NCBI GenBank assembly: GCA_900470805.1
Contig: UCCA01000021.1
Location: forward strand, 1-64,000
Direction of reading: 5' to 3'
Length of the DNA: 64,000 nucleotides
Origin: Hyphomicrobiales bacterium
GTDB lineage: Bacteria > Pseudomonadota > Alphaproteobacteria > Rhizobiales > Rhizobiaceae
Within the stretch, counting starts at the first letter, position 1; every line of letters begins with the position of its first letter. The notes under the pieces are model-generated. The model saw only the letters and a program-made list of their open reading frames with translations, did no database searches and was not told where the DNA came from. A program made the position numbers and the translations under genes. Shown here piece after piece: positions 34,587 through 43,564 of the stretch.

Positions 34587-35693
34587 TTACTCGGCGGCGA
34601 CGATCTTGCCGGCTTCCCACTTGTAGAGCGCGAAGCTCTGCGAGGAGAGGTCGCCGGTTTCACCATAGGTCAGCTTGCCGATGGCGGTTGCCACTGGTTC
34701 GCTGGCCTTCAGCGCGGCCGCGACGGCTTCGGAATCCTCGGCGCTGCCAGCCTTTTCGATGCCGGCCTTGATCACTTCGACCGCTGCATAGGCGTTGAGC
34801 GTGAAGGCTTCGGCCGGGATGCCCTTTGCCTTCAGGGCTTCGGCGGCGGCCTTGGAATCGGGGCTCTTGGTGGCGTCGACGGCGTTGGTGAAGATGGTGC
34901 CGGCGGCGGCATCCGTGCCGATGTTCCAGAACTCGCTGTTCGACAGGCCATCGCCGCCGACGACGACGGCGTTGACCTGGAGGTCATGCAACTGGCGGGC
35001 CAGCAGGCCGCCTTCCGGGTGGTAGCCGCCGAAGTAGACGACGTCGACCTTCTCGGCCTTCAGGCGGGTTGTCAGCGCGCTGAAATCCTTGTCGCCGGGG
35101 CTGAGAGCGTCGTCGAGCACTTCCTTGATGCCGCCGGCGTTCAGCGTTGCCTTGAACGAGTCTGCAAGGCCCTTACCGTAGGCGCCCTTGTCGTTGATGA
35201 TGGCGACGCGCTTGTCCTTGAAATTCTTCAGGACATAATTGGCGGCGACTTCGGCCTGCTGGTCGTCGCGGCCGCAGGTGCGCAGAACGTTGGCAAGGCC
35301 ACGCTTCGTCAGGTCGGGGGCGGTGGCGGTCGGGGTAACCATCAGCACGCCGTTTTCGGCGAAGACGTCGGAGGCCGGGATGGCAACGCCCGATGTCACC
35401 GGGCCGACCACGAAGCGAATGCCGTCGCCGACCAGCTGGTTGGCGGCGGAGACGCCTTGCTTGGGCTCGCCGGCGTCGTCGGCGTATTTCAGCACGACCT
35501 TCTCACCAAGGATGCCGCCGTTCTTGTTGATCTCGTCAACGGCGGTCTGGGCGCCGTTCTTGACCTGATCGCCATAGGCGGCGACCGGGCCGGTCAGCGG
35601 CGCGATGAGGCCGATGGTGATGTCTGCATGGGCGAGCGGCGCAAAGGCCAGCGAGGCGACGAGGGTCGCACCCGACAATGTCTTCAGATTCAT
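34587..35693 (-). CDS. Branched-chain amino acid ABC transporter, periplasmic binding protein
   Basis: 368 residues: signal peptide (NLKTLSGATLVASLAFAPLAHA, cleavage before DITIG), then the type I periplasmic binding fold of the Leu/Ile/Val family (IGLIAPLTGPVAAYGDQVKNGA, VVLKYADDAGEPKQG, VGPVTSGVAIPASDVFAE, YGGYHPEGG-like FGGYHPEGGLLARQ). ATG 35693 is preferred to the in-frame TTG at 35699, since AAGGAG is 8 nt upstream. The membrane and ATPase components are not in this window, so it would serve a transporter encoded elsewhere. Confidence 0.9.
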   Translation of the reverse strand: MNLKTLSGATLVASLAFAPLAHADITIGLIAPLTGPVAAYGDQVKNGAQTAVDEINKNGGILGEKVVLKYADDAGEPKQGVSAANQLVGDGIRFVVGPVTSGVAIPASDVFAENGVLMVTPTATAPDLTKRGLANVLRTCGRDDQQAEVAANYVLKNFKDKRVAIINDKGAYGKGLADSFKATLNAGGIKEVLDDALSPGDKDFSALTTRLKAEKVDVVYFGGYHPEGGLLARQLHDLQVNAVVVGGDGLSNSEFWNIGTDAAAGTIFTNAVDATKSPDSKAAAEALKAKGIPAEAFTLNAYAAVEVIKAGIEKAGSAEDSEAVAAALKASEPVATAIGKLTYGETGDLSSQSFALYKWEAGKIVAAE

Positions 35694-36142
35694 GTTCAAT
35701 CTCCTTGGATGGGTCTTCCAACCCGCGTGAATGCCACGCCATGGAAACCGGCTCGTCTAAAACCCCGGATGGGCTGTGCCAAGACGATCGATCGCGGCGC
35801 GGTCAATGCACATCCGGCCATGTTTGGCTCGGAGGGTGCACGGCAAGATTTCTAGGAATTTCGCGGTGATTAGGCAAGAAAATAGAAAATTGGTCCGCTG
35901 TTTTGATGGATTTCGTTCGTCGGGGCGCGGGAATCCACACATCTCATGCGGTAAGCGCGATCTCGTCGGAGGTTGGAGGACGATCGAGGACCAAAACATT
36001 GCCCCACCGCTTGGCAACGCAAAAAAAGATCGGCAAATCATATTTGCCGATCTGTGAATATATAAAGGTGCTGAAATGGAGGTGCCGTTCCGGCTTGCCG
36101 GATTGGCTTAAAACCGGGCGCCGGTGCCGGCGCCCTTGAAGG
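35694..36142. other. 449-bp intergenic stretch
   Basis: AT-richer than the average window. It contains the promoter of the amino acid binding protein gene on its left side and the terminator of the ArsR/NolR-like gene at 36021-36053. No coding sequence or RNA gene was recognised in the rest. Confidence 0.5.
36021..36053 (-). terminator. Rho-independent terminator of the NolR-like gene
   Basis: AGATCGGCAAAT (36027-36038) pairs perfectly over 12 bp with ATTTGCCGATCT (36042-36053), loop CAT. Read on the minus strand the stem is followed by seven U residues (A-run at 36021-36027). Confidence 0.9.
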
Positions 36143-36460
36143 TCAGGCTGCGGAGCGCGTGCGGACCGGCTCGGAATAGATCTGTGTGAGGGTTTCGAGA
36201 ATGCGGATAACCTGATCCGAGGTGCTCGAGTAATAGATCGTCTGCGCATCGCGACGGGTCTTTACGAGCTTCTGTGCACGGAGCTTGGAAAGATGCTGGG
36301 AGAGGGCCGACTGGCTGAGACCGACTTCGGTGGCGAGAGCGCCGACGGGGATTTCGCCTTTGACCAGATTGCAGAGGATGAGAAGGCGTTTCGGATTGGC
36401 CATTGCGGATAGCAAGGCCGCGGCCACGTTTGCATTCGCGGTCAAATCAATTGTGTCCAT
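36143..36460 (-). CDS. ArsR-family regulator, NolR-like
   Basis: 105 residues, winged-helix repressor. FLSAMANPKRLLIL-like (ALLSAMANPKRLLILCNLV), recognition helix LATEVGLSQSALSQHLSKLR and the wing LVKTRRDAQTIYYSS match, as I recall them, NolR of Sinorhizobium, a global repressor of nodulation and housekeeping genes. No arsenic-type Cys pair is present; only Cys in CNLV. ATG 36460 is favoured by AGGA at about 8 nt; an ATG two codons upstream is too close to it. Downstream terminator at 36021-36053. Possible autoregulation through a NolR-type site at 36549. Confidence 0.85.
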   Translation of the reverse strand: MDTIDLTANANVAAALLSAMANPKRLLILCNLVKGEIPVGALATEVGLSQSALSQHLSKLRAQKLVKTRRDAQTIYYSSTSDQVIRILETLTQIYSEPVRTRSAA

Positions 36461-36548
36461 AATCATCTTCCTGATGTGAAAGTTATTTCAATACGTCTGC
36501 GCCGGCCACAATCTGACTGACGGTGGAATCTATCAACGCGGGCTCAAG

Positions 36549-36564
36549 ATTGTATATAGCTAAA
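36549..36564 (-). promoter_or_regulatory. Candidate NolR-type binding site
   Basis: On the minus strand TTTAG-CTATATACA-AT fits the published NolR consensus (A/T)TTAG-N9-A(T/A). It lies about 90 bp upstream of the NolR-like start and overlaps the stop codon of the preceding PNPOx gene. The motif is short, so chance occurrence is possible. Confidence 0.4.
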
Positions 36565-37315
36565 TTTCAGGTATTGAGTATTTCATGTTAGATATATGTG
36601 AATAAATATCCTCGCGTGTCTGCAGGGTCACATCGAACTCGTGTCGCAGCAGGAAATCACCCGAAATCACATCAAAACCGGCGCAATCGACTCCAGATAT
36701 AGCCCAGTCGAGGCTGGCACGGCCTTTATGCGCAATCGCTGTTTTCCTTGCAAGATCCGGGTCCAAGGCTAGTAAATCTCGCACTACCGCGTCGGCGGAT
36801 TCAGCCACCGCCTCGTTGGCGGCGGACAGAATCATCAGGTCGCCGCCGTCGAGGATATAGGCGCGTCCAAAGCCGCCGTTGAGGCTGGCGCCCTGCGGAA
36901 TCAGTCTGAAAAACCGGAAATCAGGAAAGTCGATATAGAGCTTAGCCTTGGCATGGCGGCTCAGGAAACGGGTTCGGATGCGTGTGTGAACCGCGCTGTC
37001 CCGCTCAACTGATTCGGCCAGGCACTGGGTCGTCAACCGGGCATAGGCCAGCGGATCGCCCTTGCGCGGCTCACCCGTGAGCAGCGAGGCGCGCGGATCG
37101 GCGTCGAGCGCACGCGTGTGCGCCGACAGGCCGGACACAAGGATGACGGGAACGCCATCGATATCGGTGCCAAGCAGAACGCGGCTGGCGAATGGGAAGC
37201 CGGTCTGAGGGTCGATGACGGCGATGGCGGCGTAGCGGGCGGAACGGAGGAGGGTGCGCGCCAGCTTGCGCGCCTCTCCATCCGTTTCCCTGATGACGGA
37301 AGCTTGATCTTTCAT
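36560..37315 (-). CDS. HugZ-like pyridoxamine 5'-phosphate oxidase family protein
   Basis: 251 residues with an FMN-binding split-barrel (YAAIAVIDPQTGFPFASRVL, GVPVILVSGLSAHTRALDADPRASLLTG) and a C-terminal DUF2470-like domain (VVRDLLALDPDLARKTAIAHKGRASLDWAISGVDCAGFDV). This architecture is that of HugZ/HutZ heme-utilisation proteins, which bind and degrade heme, though many members are uncharacterised. ATG 37315 gives the start MKDQASVIRETDGEARKLAR. It starts 32 bp after the choV stop on the same strand, and could be cotranscribed with choXWV. Confidence 0.82.
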   Translation of the reverse strand: MKDQASVIRETDGEARKLARTLLRSARYAAIAVIDPQTGFPFASRVLLGTDIDGVPVILVSGLSAHTRALDADPRASLLTGEPRKGDPLAYARLTTQCLAESVERDSAVHTRIRTRFLSRHAKAKLYIDFPDFRFFRLIPQGASLNGGFGRAYILDGGDLMILSAANEAVAESADAVVRDLLALDPDLARKTAIAHKGRASLDWAISGVDCAGFDVISGDFLLRHEFDVTLQTREDIYSHISNMKYSIPEI

Positions 37316-37347
37316 GTCCACTTTTCTGGCCCAAGCGGACGGACGGA

Positions 37348-38400
37348 TCAAGCCTGTTCTTTCTTCCGGTGCTGCGTCAGGCCGGCGACCACGTCCTGGG
37401 CGGAAATGGTGCCGATGATGGCGCCGTTCTCGACCACGCCGATGCTGCCCGGCTGGCGGGACAGCGCATCGAGAATGTCGATCAGCGGGGTCTCTGCCTT
37501 GGCGGTGCCGCTGACGCTGGCGCCGATGGCGGCGTCGCCAAGACCTTGCTGCATCACGTCCCTGGCGGTCAGCATGCTGATCGGGTTCATGTGCTGGACG
37601 AAATCGGCAACATACTGGTCAGCCGGATTCTTGACGATGTCCTGCGGCGTGCCGCACTGGATGATGCGGCCGCCTTCCATGATGGCGATGCGGTTGCCGA
37701 TACGGAAGGCTTCGTCGAGATCGTGGCTGACGAAGAGGATGGTCTTCTTCAGGCGTCGCTGGAACTCCAGCAACTCGTCCTGCAGCCTTGTGCGGATCAA
37801 CGGATCGAGCGCCGAGAACGGCTCGTCCATCAAGAGTATCGGGGCGCCGGTGGCAAAGGCGCGGGCGAGGCCGACGCGCTGCTGCATGCCGCCCGACAGC
37901 TCGTTGACCTTGCGGTCGGCCCACTTGGTCAGGTTGACCAACTCCAGCTGTTCTCCGACGCGCTGCTTGCGCTCGGCTTCCGGCACGCCGGCCAGCTCGA
38001 GACCGAAGCCGACATTGTCGGCCACGGTGCGCCACGGGAGAAGCGCGAACTGCTGGAACACCATCGAGACGGTGTGCATGCGCAGATCGCGCAGGCCCTT
38101 GGCGCTGGTCTTGTACGGATTGACCGGTCCCGATGCGGTCGAGACGGTGACCTCGCCGCGCACGACGGGCGCAAGCCCGTTGACGGCGCGCAGCAGGGTG
38201 GACTTGCCGGAGCCGGAGAGGCCCATGAGGACGAGGATCTCGCCTTCCTGGATCTCCAGCGAGGCATCGGCGACACCAAGCACGAGGCCGGTCTCGGCGC
38301 CGATCTCGTCGCGGTTCTTGCCCTGGTCGGCGAGAGCGAGGGCTGCTTCCGGTTTGTCGCCGAAGACGATGCTGACATTATCGAAGCGAACCGCGGTCAT
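37348..38400 (-). CDS. choV: Choline ABC transporter, ATP-binding protein
   Basis: 350 residues. Walker A GLSGSGKST near 60, Q-loop in FQQFALLPWRTV, signature LSGGMQQRVGLARA, Walker B ILLMDEPFSALD, and a C-terminal CBS-like portion (ISMLTARDVMQQ, GSIGVVENGAIIGTIS) typical of the ProV/OpuA quaternary-amine group. It powers uptake through ChoW. The start overlaps the choW stop by 4 nt. Confidence 0.93.
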   Translation of the reverse strand: MTAVRFDNVSIVFGDKPEAALALADQGKNRDEIGAETGLVLGVADASLEIQEGEILVLMGLSGSGKSTLLRAVNGLAPVVRGEVTVSTASGPVNPYKTSAKGLRDLRMHTVSMVFQQFALLPWRTVADNVGFGLELAGVPEAERKQRVGEQLELVNLTKWADRKVNELSGGMQQRVGLARAFATGAPILLMDEPFSALDPLIRTRLQDELLEFQRRLKKTILFVSHDLDEAFRIGNRIAIMEGGRIIQCGTPQDIVKNPADQYVADFVQHMNPISMLTARDVMQQGLGDAAIGASVSGTAKAETPLIDILDALSRQPGSIGVVENGAIIGTISAQDVVAGLTQHRKKEQA

Positions 38401-39242
38401 GAGCCGTCTCCTTCACCCGCCACGCGGAACATTCGGTCGAGGATGATTGCCAGGATGACGATACAGAGGCCGGCTTCGAAGCCCTTGGCGACGTTGACGG
38501 TGTTCAGCGCCCGCACCACGGGAACGCCGAGGCCGTCGGCGCCGACGAGGGCGGCGATCACCACCATCGACAGCGACAGCATGATCGTCTGCGTCAGGCC
38601 GGCCATGATCTGCGGCAGGGCAAAGGGCAGTTCCACCTTGCGCAGCACCTGCAGCGGCGTGGCGCCGAAGGATTCGGCGGCTTCGACCAGCGAGGGCGGT
38701 GTCGAGATGATGCCGAGGCGGGTGAGGCGGATGGGGGCGGGGATGGCGAAGATGACGGTGGCGATCAATCCGGGCACCATGCCGAGGCCGAAAAGGATAA
38801 GGGCTGGAATCAGATAGACGAATGTCGGGATGGTCTGCATCAAATCGAGCACGGGGCGCAGCATCGAGTTGACCCAGGGTCGGCGGGCGGCGGCGATGCC
38901 GAGCGGAATGCCGACCAGCATGCTGACGAAGGTGGAGGCCAGCACCAGCGCCAGGGTGGAGGTGGTTTCCTTCCAGTAGCCCTGGTTCATGATGAACAGC
39001 AGCCCAAGACAGGTAAAGACGGCGACGACGACCGAGCGGCGCAGCCAGTAGGCGATCGCGGTAATGCCGAGGATGACGATCAGCGGATGCGGCTTCTGCA
39101 GGATGAAGAGGATCCCGTCGATGACATGCGACAGGATGAAGGCGAGCTGGTTGAAGAACCAGTCGGCGTTTGTCGTCAGCCAATCCACGAAGGCTTTCGC
39201 CCAGGGACCGATGGGGATTTTAAAGTCGGTGATCCAGTTCAA
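38397..39242 (-). CDS. choW: Choline ABC transporter, permease
   Basis: 281 residues, ProW-like inner-membrane permease. Seen: N-terminal amphipathic helix (WAKAFVDWLTTNADWFFNQL), about six membrane helices, and the EAA loop with VEAAESFGATPLQVLRKVELPFALPQIMAG (coupling helix for ChoV). The gene lies 81 bp downstream of choX with a hairpin in between, and is translationally coupled to choV. Confidence 0.93.
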   Translation of the reverse strand: MNWITDFKIPIGPWAKAFVDWLTTNADWFFNQLAFILSHVIDGILFILQKPHPLIVILGITAIAYWLRRSVVVAVFTCLGLLFIMNQGYWKETTSTLALVLASTFVSMLVGIPLGIAAARRPWVNSMLRPVLDLMQTIPTFVYLIPALILFGLGMVPGLIATVIFAIPAPIRLTRLGIISTPPSLVEAAESFGATPLQVLRKVELPFALPQIMAGLTQTIMLSLSMVVIAALVGADGLGVPVVRALNTVNVAKGFEAGLCIVILAIILDRMFRVAGEGDGS

Positions 39243-39291
39243 GGGCGTGCCTATCCAGAAAGAGCTACAAGAGGAGCGACGATAGCGAAAA

Positions 39292-39313
39292 CGGGGTGGT
39301 CAAAGCCACCCCG
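39292..39313 (-). terminator. Hairpin in the choX-choW gap (partial attenuator)
   Basis: CGGGGTGG (39292-39299) pairs with CCACCCCG (39306-39313), loop TCAAAG. On the minus strand it is followed by UUUUCGC. A stem with a short U-run between the binding-protein gene and the permease gene could stabilise the choX mRNA and lower choWV expression. Confidence 0.6.
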
Positions 39314-39323
39314 CCCTTCGATA

Positions 39324-40280
39324 TCAGAGGCCGAGGCTTTTCTTGACGGCCGGCAGGCCGTCGCCGCTGCCGTCAAGCGTCTTCACGCCTGCCAGCCACG
39401 GGTCGATTGCCGTCGGGTTGGCCTTCAGCCATTCCGTCGCCGCCTTTTCAGGCTCGTCGCCGTCGTTGAGGATCTTGCCCATGATCTGGTTTTCCATTGG
39501 AAGCGAGAAAACCATGTTCTTGAGGAGGGCGCCGACATTCGGGCATTCGGTCGTATAGCCGGCGCGAACGTTGGTGAAGACCTTGGCGCCACCGAAGTCG
39601 GGACCGAAAACGTCGTCACCACCCGTGAGGTAGGTGAGCTTGAAGTTCTCGTTCATCGGATGCGGTGCCCAGCCGAGGAAGACAACGGCCTTGCCGGCCT
39701 TTTCGGCGCGTGCGACCTGCGCCAGCATGCCCTGCTCGGAGGATTCGACGACCTCCATGCCCTTCAGGCCGAAGGTGTCCTTCTCGATCAGGTCCATGAC
39801 GAGGCGGTTGCCGTCATTGCCCGGCTCGATGCCGTAGATCTTGCCTTCAAGGTCTTCCTTGTGAGCGGCAATATCCTTGAAGTCCTTGATGCCCAGTTCA
39901 GCGCCCTTGGCGTTGGTCGCCAATGTGTATTTCGCGCCGGTCAGGTTGGGGCCGAAGGATTCCACCGACTTGTCGTCGATGAACGGACGAACGTCCTTTT
40001 CCTGCGTCGGCATCCAGTTGCCGAGGAAGATGTCGATGTCCTTGTTCTTCAGCGACTGGTAGGTGACCGGTACGGAGAGAACCTTGACGTCGGGGGTGTA
40101 GCCGAGGCCCTTGAGGATCACGGATGCGGTTGCTGTTGTTGCGGTGATATCAGTCCAGCCCACATCCGACAAATGGACGGTGGAGCAGCTGGCGGGATCT
40201 GCGGAATATGCGGCAGTTGCGACAGAGAGTGCGGCAACGGCGGTAGCAGTGATCAGTTTGAATGCGCTTGTCGTTTTCAT
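39324..40280 (-). CDS. choX: Choline ABC transporter, periplasmic binding protein
   Basis: 318 residues with a Sec signal (KLITATAVAALSVATAAYSA). The OpuAC-type fold has all pocket residues known from Sinorhizobium meliloti ChoX, shifted by one: Trp42, Asp44 (VGWTD), Trp89 (GNWMPT), Tyr118 (AKYTLATN) and Trp204 (LGWAPHP), so high-affinity choline binding is well supported. First gene of choXWV; GGGAG lies before the ATG. In the family, choline induces the operon; no regulator is adjacent, and the 233 bp upstream show no motif I can name. Confidence 0.95.
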   Translation of the reverse strand: MKTTSAFKLITATAVAALSVATAAYSADPASCSTVHLSDVGWTDITATTATASVILKGLGYTPDVKVLSVPVTYQSLKNKDIDIFLGNWMPTQEKDVRPFIDDKSVESFGPNLTGAKYTLATNAKGAELGIKDFKDIAAHKEDLEGKIYGIEPGNDGNRLVMDLIEKDTFGLKGMEVVESSEQGMLAQVARAEKAGKAVVFLGWAPHPMNENFKLTYLTGGDDVFGPDFGGAKVFTNVRAGYTTECPNVGALLKNMVFSLPMENQIMGKILNDGDEPEKAATEWLKANPTAIDPWLAGVKTLDGSGDGLPAVKKSLGL

Positions 40281-40513
40281 TTATAGACTCCCAGTCTTAC
40301 GTTCCCAAGCCAATCATCAATAGCGGAGTTTTACAAGCGACCTCAGTGCGTTTGCGCCGCATTGCCGTATCCGATTGCGACGCGTTGCATTTTACGAATC
40401 GCTTGAATTTCGTCAGTTTTTGGGGCTGTGCCGGGAATTTTCTGTGATTAACGGATGACAGGGGTTTTCTTCGCGGTTTCGAGCTCCCAAGAAACGGAAA
40501 TCGGGAGAAAGCC

Positions 40514-41116
40514 ATGGCAAAACTCTATTTCAACTACTCGACGATGAATGCCGGCAAATCGACGATGCTGCTGCAGGCCGCGTATAATTACGAGGAACGC
40601 GGCATGCGCGCCGTGCTGCTGATCGCCGCCTTCGACGAACGTGCAGGCAAGGGCATCATCGGCTCGCGCATCGGATTGCAGGCCAATGCCATCGCCTTCG
40701 AGCAGGATGCCGATCTGCTTGCGCTGATTACCGAGCTTTCCGGCAGCGGCGAGCCTGTTGCCTGCGTCTTCGTCGACGAGGCGCATTTCATGACCCGCGC
40801 GCACATCTGGCAGCTGGCGCGCGTCGTCGACCGGCTGAACATCCCCGTGATGGTCTACGGCCTGCGTACGGATTTCCAGGGCAAGTTGTTTCCCGCCTCG
40901 CAGGAACTGATGGCAATCTCGGACGAGATGCGCGAAGTGCGCACTATATGCCACTGCGGCCGCAAGGCGACGATGGTGGTACGGCTCGACGCCGAGGGCA
41001 ACGTCGCGCGGGAAGGGGCGCAGATCGAGGTTGGCGGCAACGAGAAATACGTGTCGCTCTGCCGGCGCCACTGGGACGACGCGATGAACGGCGCGTGGAT
41101 CGCCGAGGCCGTCTAG
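40514..41116 (+). CDS. tdk: Thymidine kinase
   Basis: 200 residues, type II (TK1-like) thymidine kinase of nucleotide salvage. P-loop MNAGKST near 11-17, Walker B VFVDEAHFM, lasso-loop YGLRTDFQGKLFPAS, and zinc ligands in TICHCGRKAT with SLCRRHW. Length is typical. It stands alone, divergent from choX. Confidence 0.94.
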   Translation: MAKLYFNYSTMNAGKSTMLLQAAYNYEERGMRAVLLIAAFDERAGKGIIGSRIGLQANAIAFEQDADLLALITELSGSGEPVACVFVDEAHFMTRAHIWQLARVVDRLNIPVMVYGLRTDFQGKLFPASQELMAISDEMREVRTICHCGRKATMVVRLDAEGNVAREGAQIEVGGNEKYVSLCRRHWDDAMNGAWIAEAV

Positions 41117-41183
41117 CCTCGTCTGTTTTCTTTGCCGCGACGACGGGCTAGTTTGATCGCATTCGATTCCCCGAGGACCTCAG

Positions 41184-42257
41184 GTGCGCAAGCCCGTCCC
41201 GTTTGACACGACCCATCACGCCGCCCGTGAATACGCGGATGCGCTGCCTGCCGGCATTGCAGAATGCACGCAGTTCATCACGCTGTTCTCCAGAAGTGGC
41301 GAGACGATCGACGACGATCGGTTCGTGGCCGAGAACCATCGGTTCATGCTTGTCGTTGCCGATGCCGGCCGCTTTGCCGATCTGCTGGCCGAGGCGGTCG
41401 CGACGCTCGATGCGATGACGGTCAAGGTGTCGGCCGATCTCGACAGTTTCCGGGGTCTGACAGCCACCGAACGGTTCATCGGCCGCTTCTCGCGCCAGCG
41501 CATGTGGCGGCGGCACAGCGCCCGGGTGCGGGCGGCGCCGGTCGTCGCGCGGCTGCGCGACCTGATGGACAAGTCCAATCTGCTCGCCGGGACGATCGCG
41601 GACTACCGGCGCTTCATTGCCTCCGAGCATAAAACGGCGGAGGCCGCGCTGGTGGAGATCGTCGAGCGCCGTCGCCGGCTCGTGGACGAGATCGACATCG
41701 CCCGCATTCGCATCAAGGAACTCAACGCCAGGGCGCTGACCACGCAGGGGCGGATCGGCGTCTACGGCAGCAAGTTCGAGTGGGAGCGGATGGAGCAGGA
41801 GCGGCAGGCGCTGAAGGCGCAGGCCGATGGCGTTTCCACCAAAGAGCACGAAATGCGCGACGAGAGCCAGCGCCGCGAGCGCTTCATCGGCATGTTCCAG
41901 ACGCTGGTGGATACGCTGAATACGCAGATCGGCCACTGCAATACGCTGATGCGCAAGCTGATGATCGACACGGAAGAACGGCTTTTGATATATCAGGCGC
42001 AGGTTGACACTGATATTCCGGGCTCGAAAGTGCAGATTTCCTCCGAGCTCTTTCCCGAAATCGCCGACGCGATCATGCTGTTCGAACGCGACATGCTGCT
42101 GCCGCAGGAGATCGAACATCGGAAACGCACCGCCGATGCCCAGTTCGGCAAGCGGTTCGAGGCCTTTGCGCACGAGCCGAACGAGACATCGCATGCGCCG
42201 TTGATCGACACCACCAGGATCGCATCACGGTTGCGGTTCCGGATGCCGCGCCTGTAG
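41184..42257 (+). CDS. Uncharacterised coiled-coil protein, 357 residues
   Basis: GTG start at 41184 with GAGGA about 8-10 nt upstream. No signal peptide or membrane helix. Charged helices dominate from about 110 to 330, e.g. VEIVERRRRLVDEIDIARIR, EWERMEQERQALKAQADGVS and RRERFIGMFQTLVDTLN, suggesting a long coiled-coil. It vaguely resembles the all-helical TelA-like proteins but lacks motifs I could verify. The next gene (DUF2333) lies 110 bp downstream on the same strand; the two may be linked. Function unknown. Confidence 0.65.
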   Translation: MRKPVPFDTTHHAAREYADALPAGIAECTQFITLFSRSGETIDDDRFVAENHRFMLVVADAGRFADLLAEAVATLDAMTVKVSADLDSFRGLTATERFIGRFSRQRMWRRHSARVRAAPVVARLRDLMDKSNLLAGTIADYRRFIASEHKTAEAALVEIVERRRRLVDEIDIARIRIKELNARALTTQGRIGVYGSKFEWERMEQERQALKAQADGVSTKEHEMRDESQRRERFIGMFQTLVDTLNTQIGHCNTLMRKLMIDTEERLLIYQAQVDTDIPGSKVQISSELFPEIADAIMLFERDMLLPQEIEHRKRTADAQFGKRFEAFAHEPNETSHAPLIDTTRIASRLRFRMPRL

Positions 42258-42367
42258 TATCGTACCGGGCGAAGAAACAATAATATCAGCGTGATGTTGC
42301 CGTTTGGCAGGCGAGGACATATCTCAGGGCGGACGATTGACGCGCCTCTTGCCGCATAGGAGCTACG

Positions 42368-43498
42368 ATGCTTGACGGGATTTCCGGGTTTTTCAGATCG
42401 ATCGGGGTGACGATCGGTCGTTGGGCACGGCTTTTCGTCGCCTGGGCGTTCTGGCCGTTCCTTGCGGCGCGCGGATGGTATGCGCGGCGAACGTGGATGG
42501 TTCGGCTTCCGGTTCTCGGCTTCGTGGTGCTGCTGGTCCTGCTCTACGGCTATTTCTTCGTGCAGACGCAGTCGTGGACGGGCTTCAACCCGTCCTTCGT
42601 CGATCAGTACCGTCTGGCCGAACGCAAGGTGCCCGCCGGTCAGGAGCTTCCGGTTGCCGAGGGCGCAACCGCGCCGGCAGCCAAGACCTGCCAGCGGTCG
42701 GCGATCGTCGACGTGGCCGCCGATTTGACCGACTTCAACGTCAACCAGAATGCCTGGATCTCGTCGATGCTTCTCTATCGCGTCGGCTTCTTCGGGATCG
42801 ACTGGGATCACACGCCGTTTCTCGACAACAAGGCATCGTTCCAGCGCGGCGTGAACCAGGCGGTGCGCCGTACGGCCGTTGAGCTGGTGGATTCACTCGG
42901 TCGCGTGCGCGGCACATCGGGGATCAACAACGATCTGCAGAATGCCCGCGGCAACCTGCAGTTCGACGAGTACAGCTGGTATTTCGGCCTCAACCCGTTC
43001 GGACCGAAGACGCCGACGCCGAGCTACTATCGCGCGGCGATCGAGAGCCTGCGCAAGTTTAATACCGATCTTGCCAACTGCAACGCGGTGTTCGACGGTC
43101 GCGCCGACAACCTGATCCAGTTCGTCGATCGCATCGCCAACGATCTGGGGAGCACATCCGACATGCTGGCCGAGCGCTCGGCCAACCATGCACGCGGCTG
43201 GTTCGATACGCGCGCAGACGATCGCTTCTGGTTCGCCTACGGGCAGCTCTACGGCTACTACGCCATCCTTGCGGCCGCGCAATCGGACTTCTCGCGCGTG
43301 GTGGCGGAGCGCAATCTCGGCGCGCTCTACAGTGCCACCAACGCGCAGTTCCAGGCGGCGCTCGGCATCCAGCCGGCAATTATCTCCAACGGTCGCGAGG
43401 ACGGCTGGATCATGCCTAGTCATCTGGCAACAATGGGCTTCTATATCCTGAGAGTGCGCTCGAACCTGGTAGAGATGCGTTCCGTTCTCGACCGCTAA
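42368..43498 (+). CDS. DUF2333 family membrane-anchored protein
   Basis: 376 residues. An N-terminal region with one clear membrane helix (LPVLGFVVLLVLLYGYFFVQ, about 47-66) anchors a large periplasmic domain: FNPSFVDQYRLAERKVPAGQ, AWISSMLLYRVGFFGIDWDHTPFLDNK, YSWYFGLNPFGPKTPTPSYYR and HARGWFDTRADDRFWFAYGQLYGYY. These are characteristic of DUF2333, an envelope family with no known activity. AGGAG precedes the ATG. Confidence 0.85.
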   Translation: MLDGISGFFRSIGVTIGRWARLFVAWAFWPFLAARGWYARRTWMVRLPVLGFVVLLVLLYGYFFVQTQSWTGFNPSFVDQYRLAERKVPAGQELPVAEGATAPAAKTCQRSAIVDVAADLTDFNVNQNAWISSMLLYRVGFFGIDWDHTPFLDNKASFQRGVNQAVRRTAVELVDSLGRVRGTSGINNDLQNARGNLQFDEYSWYFGLNPFGPKTPTPSYYRAAIESLRKFNTDLANCNAVFDGRADNLIQFVDRIANDLGSTSDMLAERSANHARGWFDTRADDRFWFAYGQLYGYYAILAAAQSDFSRVVAERNLGALYSATNAQFQAALGIQPAIISNGREDGWIMPSHLATMGFYILRVRSNLVEMRSVLDR

Positions 43499-43564
43499 GA
43501 CATATGCTGCGGGCCGGGTTTGCCCGGTTCGCCGCCAAATGCGGTTGTGGGGACTACTGCTGTC

